Below, piece by piece: positions 33,270 through 41,852 of a stretch of 64,000 nucleotides of DNA. The position numbers and the translations under genes are program-made. Source of the DNA: Pseudomonadota bacterium (lineage in GTDB: Bacteria > Pseudomonadota > Gammaproteobacteria > Burkholderiales > Burkholderiaceae_B); assembly GCA_023439305.1 (NCBI GenBank), contig JAEXOO010000014.1:31164-95163 (forward strand), written 5' to 3'. Position 1 is the first letter of the stretch, and every line of letters begins with the position of its first letter. The notes below the pieces were generated by a model, which saw only the letters and a program-made list of their open reading frames with translations, did no database searches and was not told the origin of the DNA.

Positions 33270-34544
33270 TCAGATCAGCGCGGACAAGGGGTTTTCGACA
33301 ATGCGCTTGAACACGCCCAGCCAGCGGGCGGCCAGGGCGCCGTCGATAGCCCGATGGTCCACGGACAGAGTCACGGTCATAACTTGAGCAATGGCCATGT
33401 CGCCGTCCTCGACAATGACACGCTGGCTGGCCGCGCCTACCGCCAGGATGGCGGCTTGCGGCGGATTGATGATGGCGGCGAACTCGTCCACCCCGAACAT
33501 GCCCAGATTGCTGATGGTGAAGCTGCCGCCCTGGTATTCAGCGGGCTGCAGCTTGCCGGCGCGGGCGCGCTCGGCCAAGTCGGCCACAGAGCGACTGATG
33601 TCGGAGATGGAGGCGCGGTCCGCACCCTTGACCACCGGCGTCAGCAGGCCGGTGTCGGTGGACACGGCAACCGAGATGTCCACGTCCTTGTACTGGCGCA
33701 GGGCCTCGTCGGTCCAGCTGACGTTCATTTCCGGCATTTCACGCAGTGCGGCGGCCACGGCCTTGATGATGAAGTCGTTCACCGACACTTTGCGCGACGC
33801 GGCAGCATTGACCTGGGCGCGCAGCGCCAGCAAGGCGTCCATGCGGCAGTCGGCGCGCAGGTAGAAATGCGGCACGCTGGACTTGCTTTCGGTCAGGCGG
33901 CGCGCAATGGTGCGACGCATGGCGCTGTGCGGCACTTCCGTGTAGTTGCCGGCGACCGGAGCTGCCGCAGGTGCGACGGCTGGCGCCGCGACGGGTGCGG
34001 GCGCTGCCACAGAGCGAGATGCGCTTTGCGCCTGCAGCACGTCGCGCTTGATGATGCGACCGCGCGGGCCGCTGCCGCTCAGCGCGGCCAGATCCAGATT
34101 GGCGTCGCGGGCCAGACGGCGCGCCAGCGGGCTGGCGAAAATACGCTCGCCCTGCCCGGCTGCAACCGGCGCAGCGGCAGGGGTGGAGACCGGAGCCGCC
34201 TCGGCGGCAGATGCAGCCGCAGGTGCAGCAGCAGGCGCCGGGGCTTGCGCCGCCGACTCCACATCCACGCCAGCCAGCGCCGCCTTCAAGTGCGCCTCGC
34301 CCTCGCCGGCGGCCAGCAGCACGCCGATAGCCGCGCCCACATCGGCCATCTGGCCGGCGGGCACCAGGATGCGCGCCAGCACGCCGGCGCTTTCCGCATT
34401 CATTTCGACGATGGCTTTTTCGGTTTCGATCTCCAGCAGCACATCGCCCACGGCGACGGCGTCGCCTTCCTGCTTGCTCCAGGTCACGATGAGCGCGCCA
34501 TCATCACCCGTTGCCACGCCCGGCATTGTCAATACAGTGGCCAT
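33270..34544 (-). CDS. 2-oxo-acid dehydrogenase E2, dihydrolipoamide acyltransferase
   Basis: A 424-residue core protein of the complex, starting at MATVLTMPGV. One lipoyl domain (1-78) with the modified lysine K43 in ETEKAIVEM, an Ala/Pro linker, a peripheral subunit-binding domain (FASPLARRLARDANLDL) and an acyltransferase domain ending in the DHRAIDG active-site motif. A second Ala/Pro linker follows the binding domain. It resembles acetoin dehydrogenase E2 (AcoC) and other non-pyruvate types. Confidence 0.92.
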   Translation of the reverse strand: MATVLTMPGVATGDDGALIVTWSKQEGDAVAVGDVLLEIETEKAIVEMNAESAGVLARILVPAGQMADVGAAIGVLLAAGEGEAHLKAALAGVDVESAAQAPAPAAAPAAASAAEAAPVSTPAAAPVAAGQGERIFASPLARRLARDANLDLAALSGSGPRGRIIKRDVLQAQSASRSVAAPAPVAAPAVAPAAAPVAGNYTEVPHSAMRRTIARRLTESKSSVPHFYLRADCRMDALLALRAQVNAAASRKVSVNDFIIKAVAAALREMPEMNVSWTDEALRQYKDVDISVAVSTDTGLLTPVVKGADRASISDISRSVADLAERARAGKLQPAEYQGGSFTISNLGMFGVDEFAAIINPPQAAILAVGAASQRVIVEDGDMAIAQVMTVTLSVDHRAIDGALAARWLGVFKRIVENPLSALI

Positions 34545-34548
34545 GACT

Positions 34549-35025
34549 TCAGTTCCTTTCGTCCAGATCGTTTCGGTATTCACGGATGTCGGCGTATTCC
34601 ACCAGCTCCAGCACATTGCCTTCAGGGTCACGGCAGAAGGCCAGGTACACGCCGGGGCGCACTTCAATGCGCTCGGGGCCGGTCATGAAGGCGGCGCCCG
34701 CCGCCTGCAGGCGGGCGATGGCGGCATTGATGTCCGCCACGATGAAGGTCAGATACGCCGAGGTAGGCCGATCCAGAATCCATTCGGTAGGCGCAGGCAA
34801 CTCGCCGGCATCCACGGCTTGAATCAGCTTGATGCGCTCGCCGTACGAGGTCTGCAGGCGCACGACCGTGTAACCGCCCGCCGACATGGCGGCCGCGCTA
34901 GCTTTGTCCGCAGGCACCACGAATTCGCTGATGAACTGGAAATCCAGCACGTCTTCGTAGAAGCGGCGCAGCGCAGGCAGATCGCGGCAGCTGATGCCCA
35001 CTTCCAGGGGGGATACCATTTTCAT
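34549..35025 (-). CDS. VOC-superfamily (glyoxalase/epimerase-like) protein
   Basis: A 158-residue protein with two beta-alpha-beta-beta-beta modules. Candidate metal ligands lie in SPLEVGISCRD, in the YLTFIV segment and at the final glutamate of GNVLELVEY. It is sandwiched between the E1 and E2 genes, 2 bp after the former and 4 bp before the latter, an unusual place that suggests a dedicated role in processing the substrate of the complex, for example isomerising or epimerising it. The reaction is unknown. Confidence 0.85.
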   Translation of the reverse strand: MKMVSPLEVGISCRDLPALRRFYEDVLDFQFISEFVVPADKASAAAMSAGGYTVVRLQTSYGERIKLIQAVDAGELPAPTEWILDRPTSAYLTFIVADINAAIARLQAAGAAFMTGPERIEVRPGVYLAFCRDPEGNVLELVEYADIREYRNDLDERN

Positions 35026-35027
35026 GA

Positions 35028-37214
35028 TTACAGTCCTTGTTCGCGCATGACGCGCTGCAGGCCTTCGACGACTTCTTCCGTACGGGCGCAGGCCGCGCGC
35101 TCCAGCACTTTGGAAATACTGGGCGACGCTTCGCCGCCGGTAACGCGCTGGATAGGCTGGTCCAGCCAATCGAAGAAGCGGCGCTGGATTTCGTCGGCCA
35201 GCCAGCCGCCGTACGACGTGCCCACCGAGCCTTGCTCGACGATCAGCACATTGTTGGTCTTGCGGATGCTCTCGCCGATGGTGTCCCAATCCAGGCTGGC
35301 GCGGTCCAACCAGCGCAGGTCGATGACTTCAGCGTCCACGCCGGTCTGCTCCACGGCTTCCAACGTGTGCTGAACCATGGACAGGTAGGTCAGCACTGTC
35401 ATGGCCTTGCCTTCGCGGCGCACGGCGGCCTTGCCGAAAGGCAGGCAGTAGTCCAGGTCGTCCACAGGCGCCAGACCCGACGAGGCGTACAGGTCCACGT
35501 GTTCGATCACCAGCACAGGATCGTTCAGTTTCAGGGCGGCGTTCATCAGGCCCACATAGTCAAACGGCGTGGAAGCCGCCACGATGCGCCAGCCAGGGCT
35601 GGTGGCGTAGATGCCGGCCGGATCCATGGAATGCTGCGAGCCGTAGCCGCTGCCCATGGCGACCTTGCTGCGCAGCACCAGTGGCACCGCCATATCGCCG
35701 CCGAACATGTGGCGCGCCTTGCCGATCTGGTTGAACACCTGATCCGCCGCGACCCACATGAAGTCGGGGTACATGAACTCCACCACGGGACGGTAACGAC
35801 CATCCATGGCTAGGCCGCCACCCAGACCGGCGAAGGCGTTTTCGCTGATGGGGGTGCCCAGGATGCGGTCGGGGAAGCGTTCGGACAGGCCGCGCGTGGC
35901 GCCGTTGGTACCGCCTTTCAGGCGGTGTACGTCTTCACCCATCACAACTACGCCGGGATCGGTTTCCATGCGGCGGCCCATGACATCAGCCACCACGTCG
36001 ATGAACTTGCGCTCCTGCAGCTGGCCCGAGAACGTGGCCTGCTCTTCCGTGCGTACGCCCTCCAGTTCGCTCAGGTCGCCGCGCAGGCCCACATCGCGAA
36101 AATCAGGGGAAGGCCACAGTTCGGGACGGATGCGGCGCTTGTTCTTCTTGCCGGCCGGATCAGCTTCAACCAGAGCGGCCACAGCCTGCTTCATGGAGGC
36201 CTGGATGCGGGCGCGCAACTGCGCCACGTCGTCGGCGCTGATCAAGCCCAGTTCCTGCATCTTGGCGCTCATCAGATCCAACGGGTCGCGTTCACGCCAC
36301 TGCTGCTCTTCTTCCTTGCTGCGGTAGCCGAAGGCGCTGCCGGGGAAGCCGCCGTTCTGGTGATAAAAGCGGTACAGATCGGCCTCGACAATGGTCGGAC
36401 CCTTGCCGGCACGCATGTGCGCCACGGCCTGTTCCATGGCCAGGTGCACGGCCAGCGGGTTCATGCCATCCACTTTCCAGCTGGGGATGTTGAAGGCCTG
36501 ACCGCGGGCCGACAGGCGCGGCTCGGCCGTGGACTCTTCTACATTGGTGGAAACAGCGTAGCGGTTGTTCTCGATGAAGAAGCACAGCGGCAACTTCCAG
36601 GCGGCGGCCAGGTTCATGGTCTCCAGCGCAGAGCCGATGTTCACCGCGCCATCGCCGAAGTAGGTCACGGCCACGGCCTCGGTGCCGGCGTGCTTGTGCG
36701 CCCAGGCAGCCCCAGCGGCCAGCGGAATGCCGCCGCCCACGATGGCGTTGGTGCCCAGCACGCCTGCCTCGTCCCAGCGCAGGTGCATGGAACCGCCGCG
36801 GCCCTTGCAGAAACCCTGGGCCAGGCCCAGGATTTCGGCCAGCGTACGCTGCAGCAGCGCGTCCACAGCGGGGCTCAGTTCGGCCTTGGGATCAAAGCCG
36901 GCCGGTTGCAGGTGGGCCAGCGCCTTACTCAGGAATTGATGGTGGCCACGGTGCGAGCCGTTGATCTGGTCGGCCGTGTTCAACTGCGCCAGCGAGCCGG
37001 CGGCTCCGCCTTCCTGGCCGATACTGGAGTGCGCCGGACCATGCACCAGGCCTTCCATGGCCAGTTCCACCACGGTTTCTTCAAAGGCGCGGATCATGTG
37101 CACATGGGTCAGCAGCGTGCCCAGCACGGCGGGGTCGGTGTTCTTCCAGTCCTCGTCGGTCACCTGGAATTCGATCCACGGCGCACCGGATTGCAAAGCA
37201 GTAATTTCGGGCAT
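35028..37214 (-). CDS. Fused alpha-beta E1 of a 2-oxo-acid/acetoin-type dehydrogenase
   Basis: A 728-residue thiamine-diphosphate enzyme starting at MPEITALQSG. Residues about 25-370 are the alpha part, with GDGAVNIGS (187-195) and FFIENNRYAVSTN forming the cofactor-binding motif; residues about 400-728 are the beta part (VMGEDV, GTPISENAFAGLGGG). The two are separate genes in most acetoin dehydrogenase systems; single-chain forms occur in branched-chain-type enzymes. It decarboxylates or cleaves its substrate and hands the acyl group to E2. Upstream in-frame codons to 37487 lie inside the SDR gene and are rejected. Confidence 0.9.
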   Translation of the reverse strand: MPEITALQSGAPWIEFQVTDEDWKNTDPAVLGTLLTHVHMIRAFEETVVELAMEGLVHGPAHSSIGQEGGAAGSLAQLNTADQINGSHRGHHQFLSKALAHLQPAGFDPKAELSPAVDALLQRTLAEILGLAQGFCKGRGGSMHLRWDEAGVLGTNAIVGGGIPLAAGAAWAHKHAGTEAVAVTYFGDGAVNIGSALETMNLAAAWKLPLCFFIENNRYAVSTNVEESTAEPRLSARGQAFNIPSWKVDGMNPLAVHLAMEQAVAHMRAGKGPTIVEADLYRFYHQNGGFPGSAFGYRSKEEEQQWRERDPLDLMSAKMQELGLISADDVAQLRARIQASMKQAVAALVEADPAGKKNKRRIRPELWPSPDFRDVGLRGDLSELEGVRTEEQATFSGQLQERKFIDVVADVMGRRMETDPGVVVMGEDVHRLKGGTNGATRGLSERFPDRILGTPISENAFAGLGGGLAMDGRYRPVVEFMYPDFMWVAADQVFNQIGKARHMFGGDMAVPLVLRSKVAMGSGYGSQHSMDPAGIYATSPGWRIVAASTPFDYVGLMNAALKLNDPVLVIEHVDLYASSGLAPVDDLDYCLPFGKAAVRREGKAMTVLTYLSMVQHTLEAVEQTGVDAEVIDLRWLDRASLDWDTIGESIRKTNNVLIVEQGSVGTSYGGWLADEIQRRFFDWLDQPIQRVTGGEASPSISKVLERAACARTEEVVEGLQRVMREQGL

Positions 37215-37237
37215 GACTATTCTCTTGGGTGATGTGT

Positions 37238-38062
37238 TCAGATGTAGCTGTAGGAGGACCAGCCTCCGTCCGCTACGATGACCTGGCCGTTGATGAAGGA
37301 AGACTGCTCGGAGGCCAGGAACAACGCCAGGGCGGCAATCTCGTGGGGCTCGCCGATGCGGCCCATGGGGGTGCGCTTGCTGAGCGCATCCAGGTCCATT
37401 CGGCCGGCCTTGCACAACTCTTCCACCAGCGCCGTCTTGATGTAGCCGGGCGCGATCGCATTGATGCGCAGACCCGAGGCGGCCCATTCAATGGCCAGCA
37501 CCTTGGTCAGCATGGCCACGGCGGCCTTGCTGGTGCAATAGGCGGCGCGGTTGGGCGCCGCCACCACGCCGTACATGGACGACATGTTCAGAATCGTGCC
37601 CGAGCCCTGCTCCAGCATGCGCCGGCCAGCGGCCTGGGCGCAGTAGAAAACGCCGTTGACGTTGATGTCCATGGCCTTGCGCCAGTTTTCGCCAGACAGC
37701 TCCTGGGTGGGCATATTCATGGAGATGCCGGCGTTGTTGATCAGCACGTCCAGTCGGCCATGCTGCTGCACGACGCCGTCCACGGCCGCCTGCACAGCCG
37801 GCTCGTCGTTGACCCCGGCCACCCAGGTGCTGACCTGGGCCTGCGGCGCCACGTCCAGAATCTGGCCGCGCGCGGCCTCCAGGTTCTGGGCATTGATGTC
37901 CAGCAGCGCCACTTGAGCGCCGTTGGCCGCGAAGGCCAGCGCCGTGGCCAGGCCGATCCCGCTGCCCGCGCCTGTGATCAGGACGGCCTTATCCGTCAGA
38001 TCCAGGAATGTTTTGCCCTGCGCCAGGCGCGCCAGGGTGTCCAACGACATGCTTGTGCTCAT
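37238..38062 (-). CDS. Short-chain dehydrogenase/reductase
   Basis: A 274-residue SDR starting at MSTSMSLDT. The cofactor motif is TGAGSGIG; INNAGIS, the catalytic serine in NMSSMYG and YCTSK (Tyr-x-x-x-Lys) follow. DINA after the second strand favours NAD. The start codon overlaps the livF stop (ATGA), so translation is coupled. It probably oxidises an alcohol to the ketone or oxo acid used by the E1-E2-E3 complex encoded downstream. Confidence 0.9.
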   Translation of the reverse strand: MSTSMSLDTLARLAQGKTFLDLTDKAVLITGAGSGIGLATALAFAANGAQVALLDINAQNLEAARGQILDVAPQAQVSTWVAGVNDEPAVQAAVDGVVQQHGRLDVLINNAGISMNMPTQELSGENWRKAMDINVNGVFYCAQAAGRRMLEQGSGTILNMSSMYGVVAAPNRAAYCTSKAAVAMLTKVLAIEWAASGLRINAIAPGYIKTALVEELCKAGRMDLDALSKRTPMGRIGEPHEIAALALFLASEQSSFINGQVIVADGGWSSYSYI

Positions 38063-38784
38063 ACAGCTAACCAGTCTTTCAGTAATTGGGGGTTTTCCAG
38101 CAAGGCGTCGGGCGTGCCTTCGAACACCACGTTGCCGTGGCCCAGCACGCACACGCCGGTCGAAATCTTCATGGCGATAGTCAGCTTCTGCTCGACCAGA
38201 ACCACCGACACCCCGCGACGATGGATCTCTTCAATCGCCTCGCCCACGACGGCTACGATCTTGGGGGCCAGCCCCTCGGTCGGCTCATCGATCAGGATCA
38301 GGCGCGGATTGCCCAGCAGCGAACGGCACATGGTCAGCATCTGCTGCTCGCCGCCGGACAGATTGCCGGCCTGGGTATTGCGGCGCTCTTTCAGCCGCGG
38401 AAAGAAATCGAACATCTGTTCCATGGTCCAGCTGGGCGCATCGCTGCGCGCCGGCTGCATGCCCATGAGCAGGTTTTCTTCCACGCTCAAGTTGCCGAAC
38501 ACGTCGCGCTCTTCAGGCACGAAAGCCACGCCAGCGCGCGCAATCTGGTAGGCGGACTTGCCCGCCAGCTCCTTGCCAGCCAGCGTGACGCTGCCAGCCG
38601 TGGGCTTGAGCATGCCCATGATGGCCTTGAGCGTAGTCGAGCGGCCGGTGCCGTTGCGACCCAGCAGGCTGATCACCTCACGCTCGCCCACATCAAAGCT
38701 CACGCCGTGCAGAATATGGCTTTTGCCGTAGTGGGCGTGCAGGCCCTGAACCGACAGCAAAGGTTGTGAAGACGTCGCTGTCAT
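38059..38784 (-). CDS. livF: Branched-chain amino acid-type ABC transporter, ATPase LivF
   Basis: A 241-residue ATPase. Walker A reads GRNGTGRSTT: the invariant GKS lysine is replaced by arginine, which should weaken ATP binding at this site. The signature NLSGGEQQML and Walker B ILIDEPTEGLAP are normal. HFG-type H-loop residues give way to VLVEQKL as in LivF. It overlaps livG and the SDR gene by 4 bp each. Confidence 0.9.
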   Translation of the reverse strand: MTATSSQPLLSVQGLHAHYGKSHILHGVSFDVGEREVISLLGRNGTGRSTTLKAIMGMLKPTAGSVTLAGKELAGKSAYQIARAGVAFVPEERDVFGNLSVEENLLMGMQPARSDAPSWTMEQMFDFFPRLKERRNTQAGNLSGGEQQMLTMCRSLLGNPRLILIDEPTEGLAPKIVAVVGEAIEEIHRRGVSVVLVEQKLTIAMKISTGVCVLGHGNVVFEGTPDALLENPQLLKDWLAV

Positions 38785-39548
38785 GCCTGTACCTCCGTGC
38801 CCAGGTAGGCTTCCTGGACCAGCTTGTTGTTGCGGATTTCCTCGGGCGTGCCCGTGGCGATGATCTGACCGTAGACCAGCACGCTGATGCGGTCGCTCAA
38901 GGAAAAGACCACATCCATATCGTGCTCCACGATCATCAGGGAACGGCCCTGGCTCAGCTCTTTGATCAGTTGGGTGGTGTAGTCGGTTTCTTCGCGCGAC
39001 ATGCCGGCCATGGGCTCGTCCAGCAGCAGCACTTTGGGCTCGGAGGCCAGCGCAATGCCGATCTCCAGCGAGCGCTGCTCGGAATAGCTCAGTTCGCCGG
39101 ACAAGGTGTCGCGGTGCGCCGTCAGACGCACACGCTCCAGCAATTGCTCGGCTTCCTGGTTGACGGCGCGCATCTTGGACACGCGGCGCCAGAAGTTGTA
39201 GTCCAGGCCGTGACGGCGCATGACGCCCAGGCGCAGGTTCTCGAACACGCTCAGGCCAGGGAACACATTGGTGATCTGGAAGGAACGCGCCAGCCCCTGG
39301 CGGTTGATCAAGCGCGGCTCCAGATCGTGGATGGGCTTATCGCCCAGCAGGATCCGGCCCGTGGTGGGATGGAAATAGCCCGAGATCAGGTGGAACAGCG
39401 TGGACTTGCCCGCGCCGTTGGGCCCGATGATGGCGTGGCGCTCGCCCTCGATCAGCTCCAGATTGACGCCACGGATGATGTGCGCCTCGCCGAAGTACTT
39501 GTTGACATCGGTCAGCGTCAGCGCAATGCGTTGTGCGGATTGGGTCAT
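38781..39548 (-). CDS. livG: Branched-chain amino acid-type ABC transporter, ATPase LivG
   Basis: A 255-residue ATPase starting at MTQSAQRIAL. Walker A is GPNGAGKST, followed by the LivG hallmark GLARSFQITNVFPGLSVFEN; the signature ELSYSEQRSLEIG deviates from LSGGQ as is usual in this subfamily, and Walker B is VLLLDEPMAGM. It ends in an ATGA overlap with livF. Confidence 0.93.
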   Translation of the reverse strand: MTQSAQRIALTLTDVNKYFGEAHIIRGVNLELIEGERHAIIGPNGAGKSTLFHLISGYFHPTTGRILLGDKPIHDLEPRLINRQGLARSFQITNVFPGLSVFENLRLGVMRRHGLDYNFWRRVSKMRAVNQEAEQLLERVRLTAHRDTLSGELSYSEQRSLEIGIALASEPKVLLLDEPMAGMSREETDYTTQLIKELSQGRSLMIVEHDMDVVFSLSDRISVLVYGQIIATGTPEEIRNNKLVQEAYLGTEVQA

Positions 39549-39553
39549 GGCGA

Positions 39554-40774
39554 TCACTCCTCGTTGATGGCGTGCCATTTGCGGGTCAGGGCCACCGTGA
39601 CGGCCGTGCCGATCAGGATCAGCGCGACGGGCAGCATCCAGGTCGTGGCCGCACCGGGCAGCCAGTCCTGGCCGAACACGGTCACAGCGGGCCAGTCGCC
39701 GCCGCTGAGCCTGGCCTGATAGTCCTGACCCAGAATGCGCTCCAGAAACTCCACGCCGAACACCACGCCGGCGCCGGCCACCAGGATCCCGACCAGCCAG
39801 CCCAGCAGAAAGCCCAGCCGCGCCGCCAGCGAATGACGCAGACGGCCGCGATGCCACCACTGCACGATGCTGTACAGACCTGCAGGCAGGAACATCATGA
39901 CCAGCACAAAAATGATCCCCTGGTACAGCAGCCACGAGCGGGTCATATCGGATACGGCGTAGCCGAAGAAGCTCATCACGGCCGCGCCCATGGCTGGGCC
40001 GAAGAAACTGCCGATGCCGCCAATGTAGGAATTGAGCACCGCCTGAGTGGACAGCGTCATGTCGAACAGCACGTAGTTGGCCGCTTCGTTGTTCAGCGCC
40101 TGCAAACCGCCAGCCAGGCCGGTGAAGGTGGCAGACACGGTGAACACCAGCACGCGCAGGGTGTGCACGTTGTAGCCCAGGAAACGCAGACGGTTGGTGT
40201 TCTCGCGCAGGCCGTTGCACAGGCGGCCCAGCGGCGTACGGGTAAAGTAGAACAGCAACGCCACGGCCAGCAGCACCCATACCAACGTCATGTAATAGAC
40301 CTGGATGGAATCGCCGAAATCAAAGCCCCAGGCCGGCATGCGCATGGCGGATACACCGCCTTCGCCGCCAAACACATCCTTCAGGTGCGGCGCCAAGGCA
40401 TGCAGCAGCTCAGCCAGAGCCAGCGTGATCATGGAAAAGTACACGCCGCTGCGCTGGGTCGAGAACCAGCCGGCCACCAGGCCCAGCAGGCAGCCGCCCA
40501 GAGCGCCGATCACAGGCAGCAGGGGCGTGGGCAGCAGGCCCATGCCGTCCACCGCATTCATGGCGTGGATGGTGGCGAAGGTGCCGATGGCGAAATACGC
40601 GGAATGGCCGAAAGACAACATGCCGCCCTGGCCGGCCAGCACGTTGAACGCCGTGGCGAACAGCACCGCGATCAGCATCTGAATGGCCGCATTCAGCAAA
40701 GAAGCGCTCAGGTAATAAGGCGCGGCAAACAGAGCGAGCGCCAGAACGAGCAAAATAAGCAGAGAACGTTTCAA
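39554..40774 (-). CDS. livM: Branched-chain amino acid-type ABC transporter, permease LivM
   Basis: A 406-residue membrane protein with about ten hydrophobic segments. NVLAGQGGMLSFGHSAYFAIG is the LivM signature and GGIGSFFGPAMGAAV the conserved cytoplasmic loop. The C-terminal 110 residues (from about RGRLRHSLAARLG) add a further pair of membrane segments and a periplasmic loop beyond the usual LivM end. It lies 5 bp before livG. Confidence 0.92.
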   Translation of the reverse strand: MKRSLLILLVLALALFAAPYYLSASLLNAAIQMLIAVLFATAFNVLAGQGGMLSFGHSAYFAIGTFATIHAMNAVDGMGLLPTPLLPVIGALGGCLLGLVAGWFSTQRSGVYFSMITLALAELLHALAPHLKDVFGGEGGVSAMRMPAWGFDFGDSIQVYYMTLVWVLLAVALLFYFTRTPLGRLCNGLRENTNRLRFLGYNVHTLRVLVFTVSATFTGLAGGLQALNNEAANYVLFDMTLSTQAVLNSYIGGIGSFFGPAMGAAVMSFFGYAVSDMTRSWLLYQGIIFVLVMMFLPAGLYSIVQWWHRGRLRHSLAARLGFLLGWLVGILVAGAGVVFGVEFLERILGQDYQARLSGGDWPAVTVFGQDWLPGAATTWMLPVALILIGTAVTVALTRKWHAINEE

Positions 40775-40778
40775 GGCA

Positions 40779-41720
40779 CTACTCCCGATTGCCCATCAGG
40801 CCTGATGGACGCACTAACAAGATCAGCAACATCAGCAGGAACGGAATGGTGGCGGACAGGGACGATACCTTCAGCGTCAGCAGACCGCCGACGTCCTGGG
40901 CCCAGGCCCCGGCGCCGAACAGGCCGAACAGATCCGCCAGGCTCCAGTCGATGCCCACGGAAAACGACGACACCAGCCCGATAATCAGGGACGAGAGCAT
41001 GGCCCCGCCCAGCGAGCCCAGGCCGCCCACCACCACGACCACAAAGACCAGCACGCCCAGTTCCAGGGCCATGTTGGGGTTAGTGGTGTAGAAAGCCCCG
41101 GCGACCGCGCCGGCCAGGCCGGCCAGGCCCGCACCCACGCCGAACACGCCCATGAACACCATGGGCACGTTATGGCCCAGGGCTTCGACCATGCGCGGCT
41201 TGTAGATGGCCGAGCGCACCACGATCCCGACGCGGGTCTTGGTCAGCAGCAGGTAGACCAGGCCGAACATCAGCAGCGACACACCGCCGATCAACAGGCG
41301 GTAGAAGGGGTAGTCCGTGCCGAAGATGGTGAACGCCGAGAAATTCAGCTCGGCCGGCACGCGATAGTCCACGGGGTAATTGCCGTAGAACAGCTTGATG
41401 GCTTCGGTGGCGATAAAGGAAATGCCAAAGGTCAGCAGCAGCTGATGGCCGTGGCCGTAGCGATGCACACGGCGCAGCATGTAGCGCTCCACGAAGGCGC
41501 CGATCAGTCCGACCAGAATGGGGGCGATGATGATGGCAGGCCAGAAGCCCACGCTTTTCTGCAGCGTGTAGGCCAGGTAGGCGCCAATCATGTAGAAGGA
41601 CGTGTGGGCGAAATTGAGCACGCCCATCATGCCGAAAATAAGGGTCAGTCCCGCCGAAACCATGAACAGCAGCAAGCCATAGATGCTGCCGTTCAAAAGC
41701 GACACGATAAAAAATTCCAT
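40779..41720 (-). CDS. livH: Branched-chain amino acid-type ABC transporter, permease LivH
   Basis: A 313-residue membrane protein starting at MEFFIVSLLNGSIYG. GLTLIFGMMGVLNFAH and GGLGSLGGAMLSSLIIG are typical LivH motifs. It precedes livM by 4 bp and follows the binding-protein gene after a 132-bp gap that contains a GC-rich hairpin. Confidence 0.93.
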   Translation of the reverse strand: MEFFIVSLLNGSIYGLLLFMVSAGLTLIFGMMGVLNFAHTSFYMIGAYLAYTLQKSVGFWPAIIIAPILVGLIGAFVERYMLRRVHRYGHGHQLLLTFGISFIATEAIKLFYGNYPVDYRVPAELNFSAFTIFGTDYPFYRLLIGGVSLLMFGLVYLLLTKTRVGIVVRSAIYKPRMVEALGHNVPMVFMGVFGVGAGLAGLAGAVAGAFYTTNPNMALELGVLVFVVVVVGGLGSLGGAMLSSLIIGLVSSFSVGIDWSLADLFGLFGAGAWAQDVGGLLTLKVSSLSATIPFLLMLLILLVRPSGLMGNRE

Positions 41721-41821
41721 ACAGATACCTTTCTGTGGCCAGAACGCTGGCATGCACCGCCCTTGCCGGCGTGGCGCAAGGCGTGCGGGCGGGGCGTCTA
41801 AGGCTTAAGGGGAGAACAAGA

Positions 41822-41840
41822 CCGGCCCTGGACGGGCCGG
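41822..41840 (-). terminator. Hairpin between the binding-protein gene and livH
   Basis: CCGGCCC-GTCCA-GGGCCGG on the minus strand, followed by TCTTGTTCT. A partial terminator or mRNA-stabilising hairpin here would let the binding protein be made in excess of the membrane components, as is common in ABC operons. Confidence 0.55.
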
Positions 41841-41852
41841 CCCAAGCGCCTA

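Noticed and set aside
37215..37487. N-terminal extension of the fused E1 protein
   Set aside because: It lies entirely within the SDR coding sequence, and the family N-terminus begins near the MPEITAL start.
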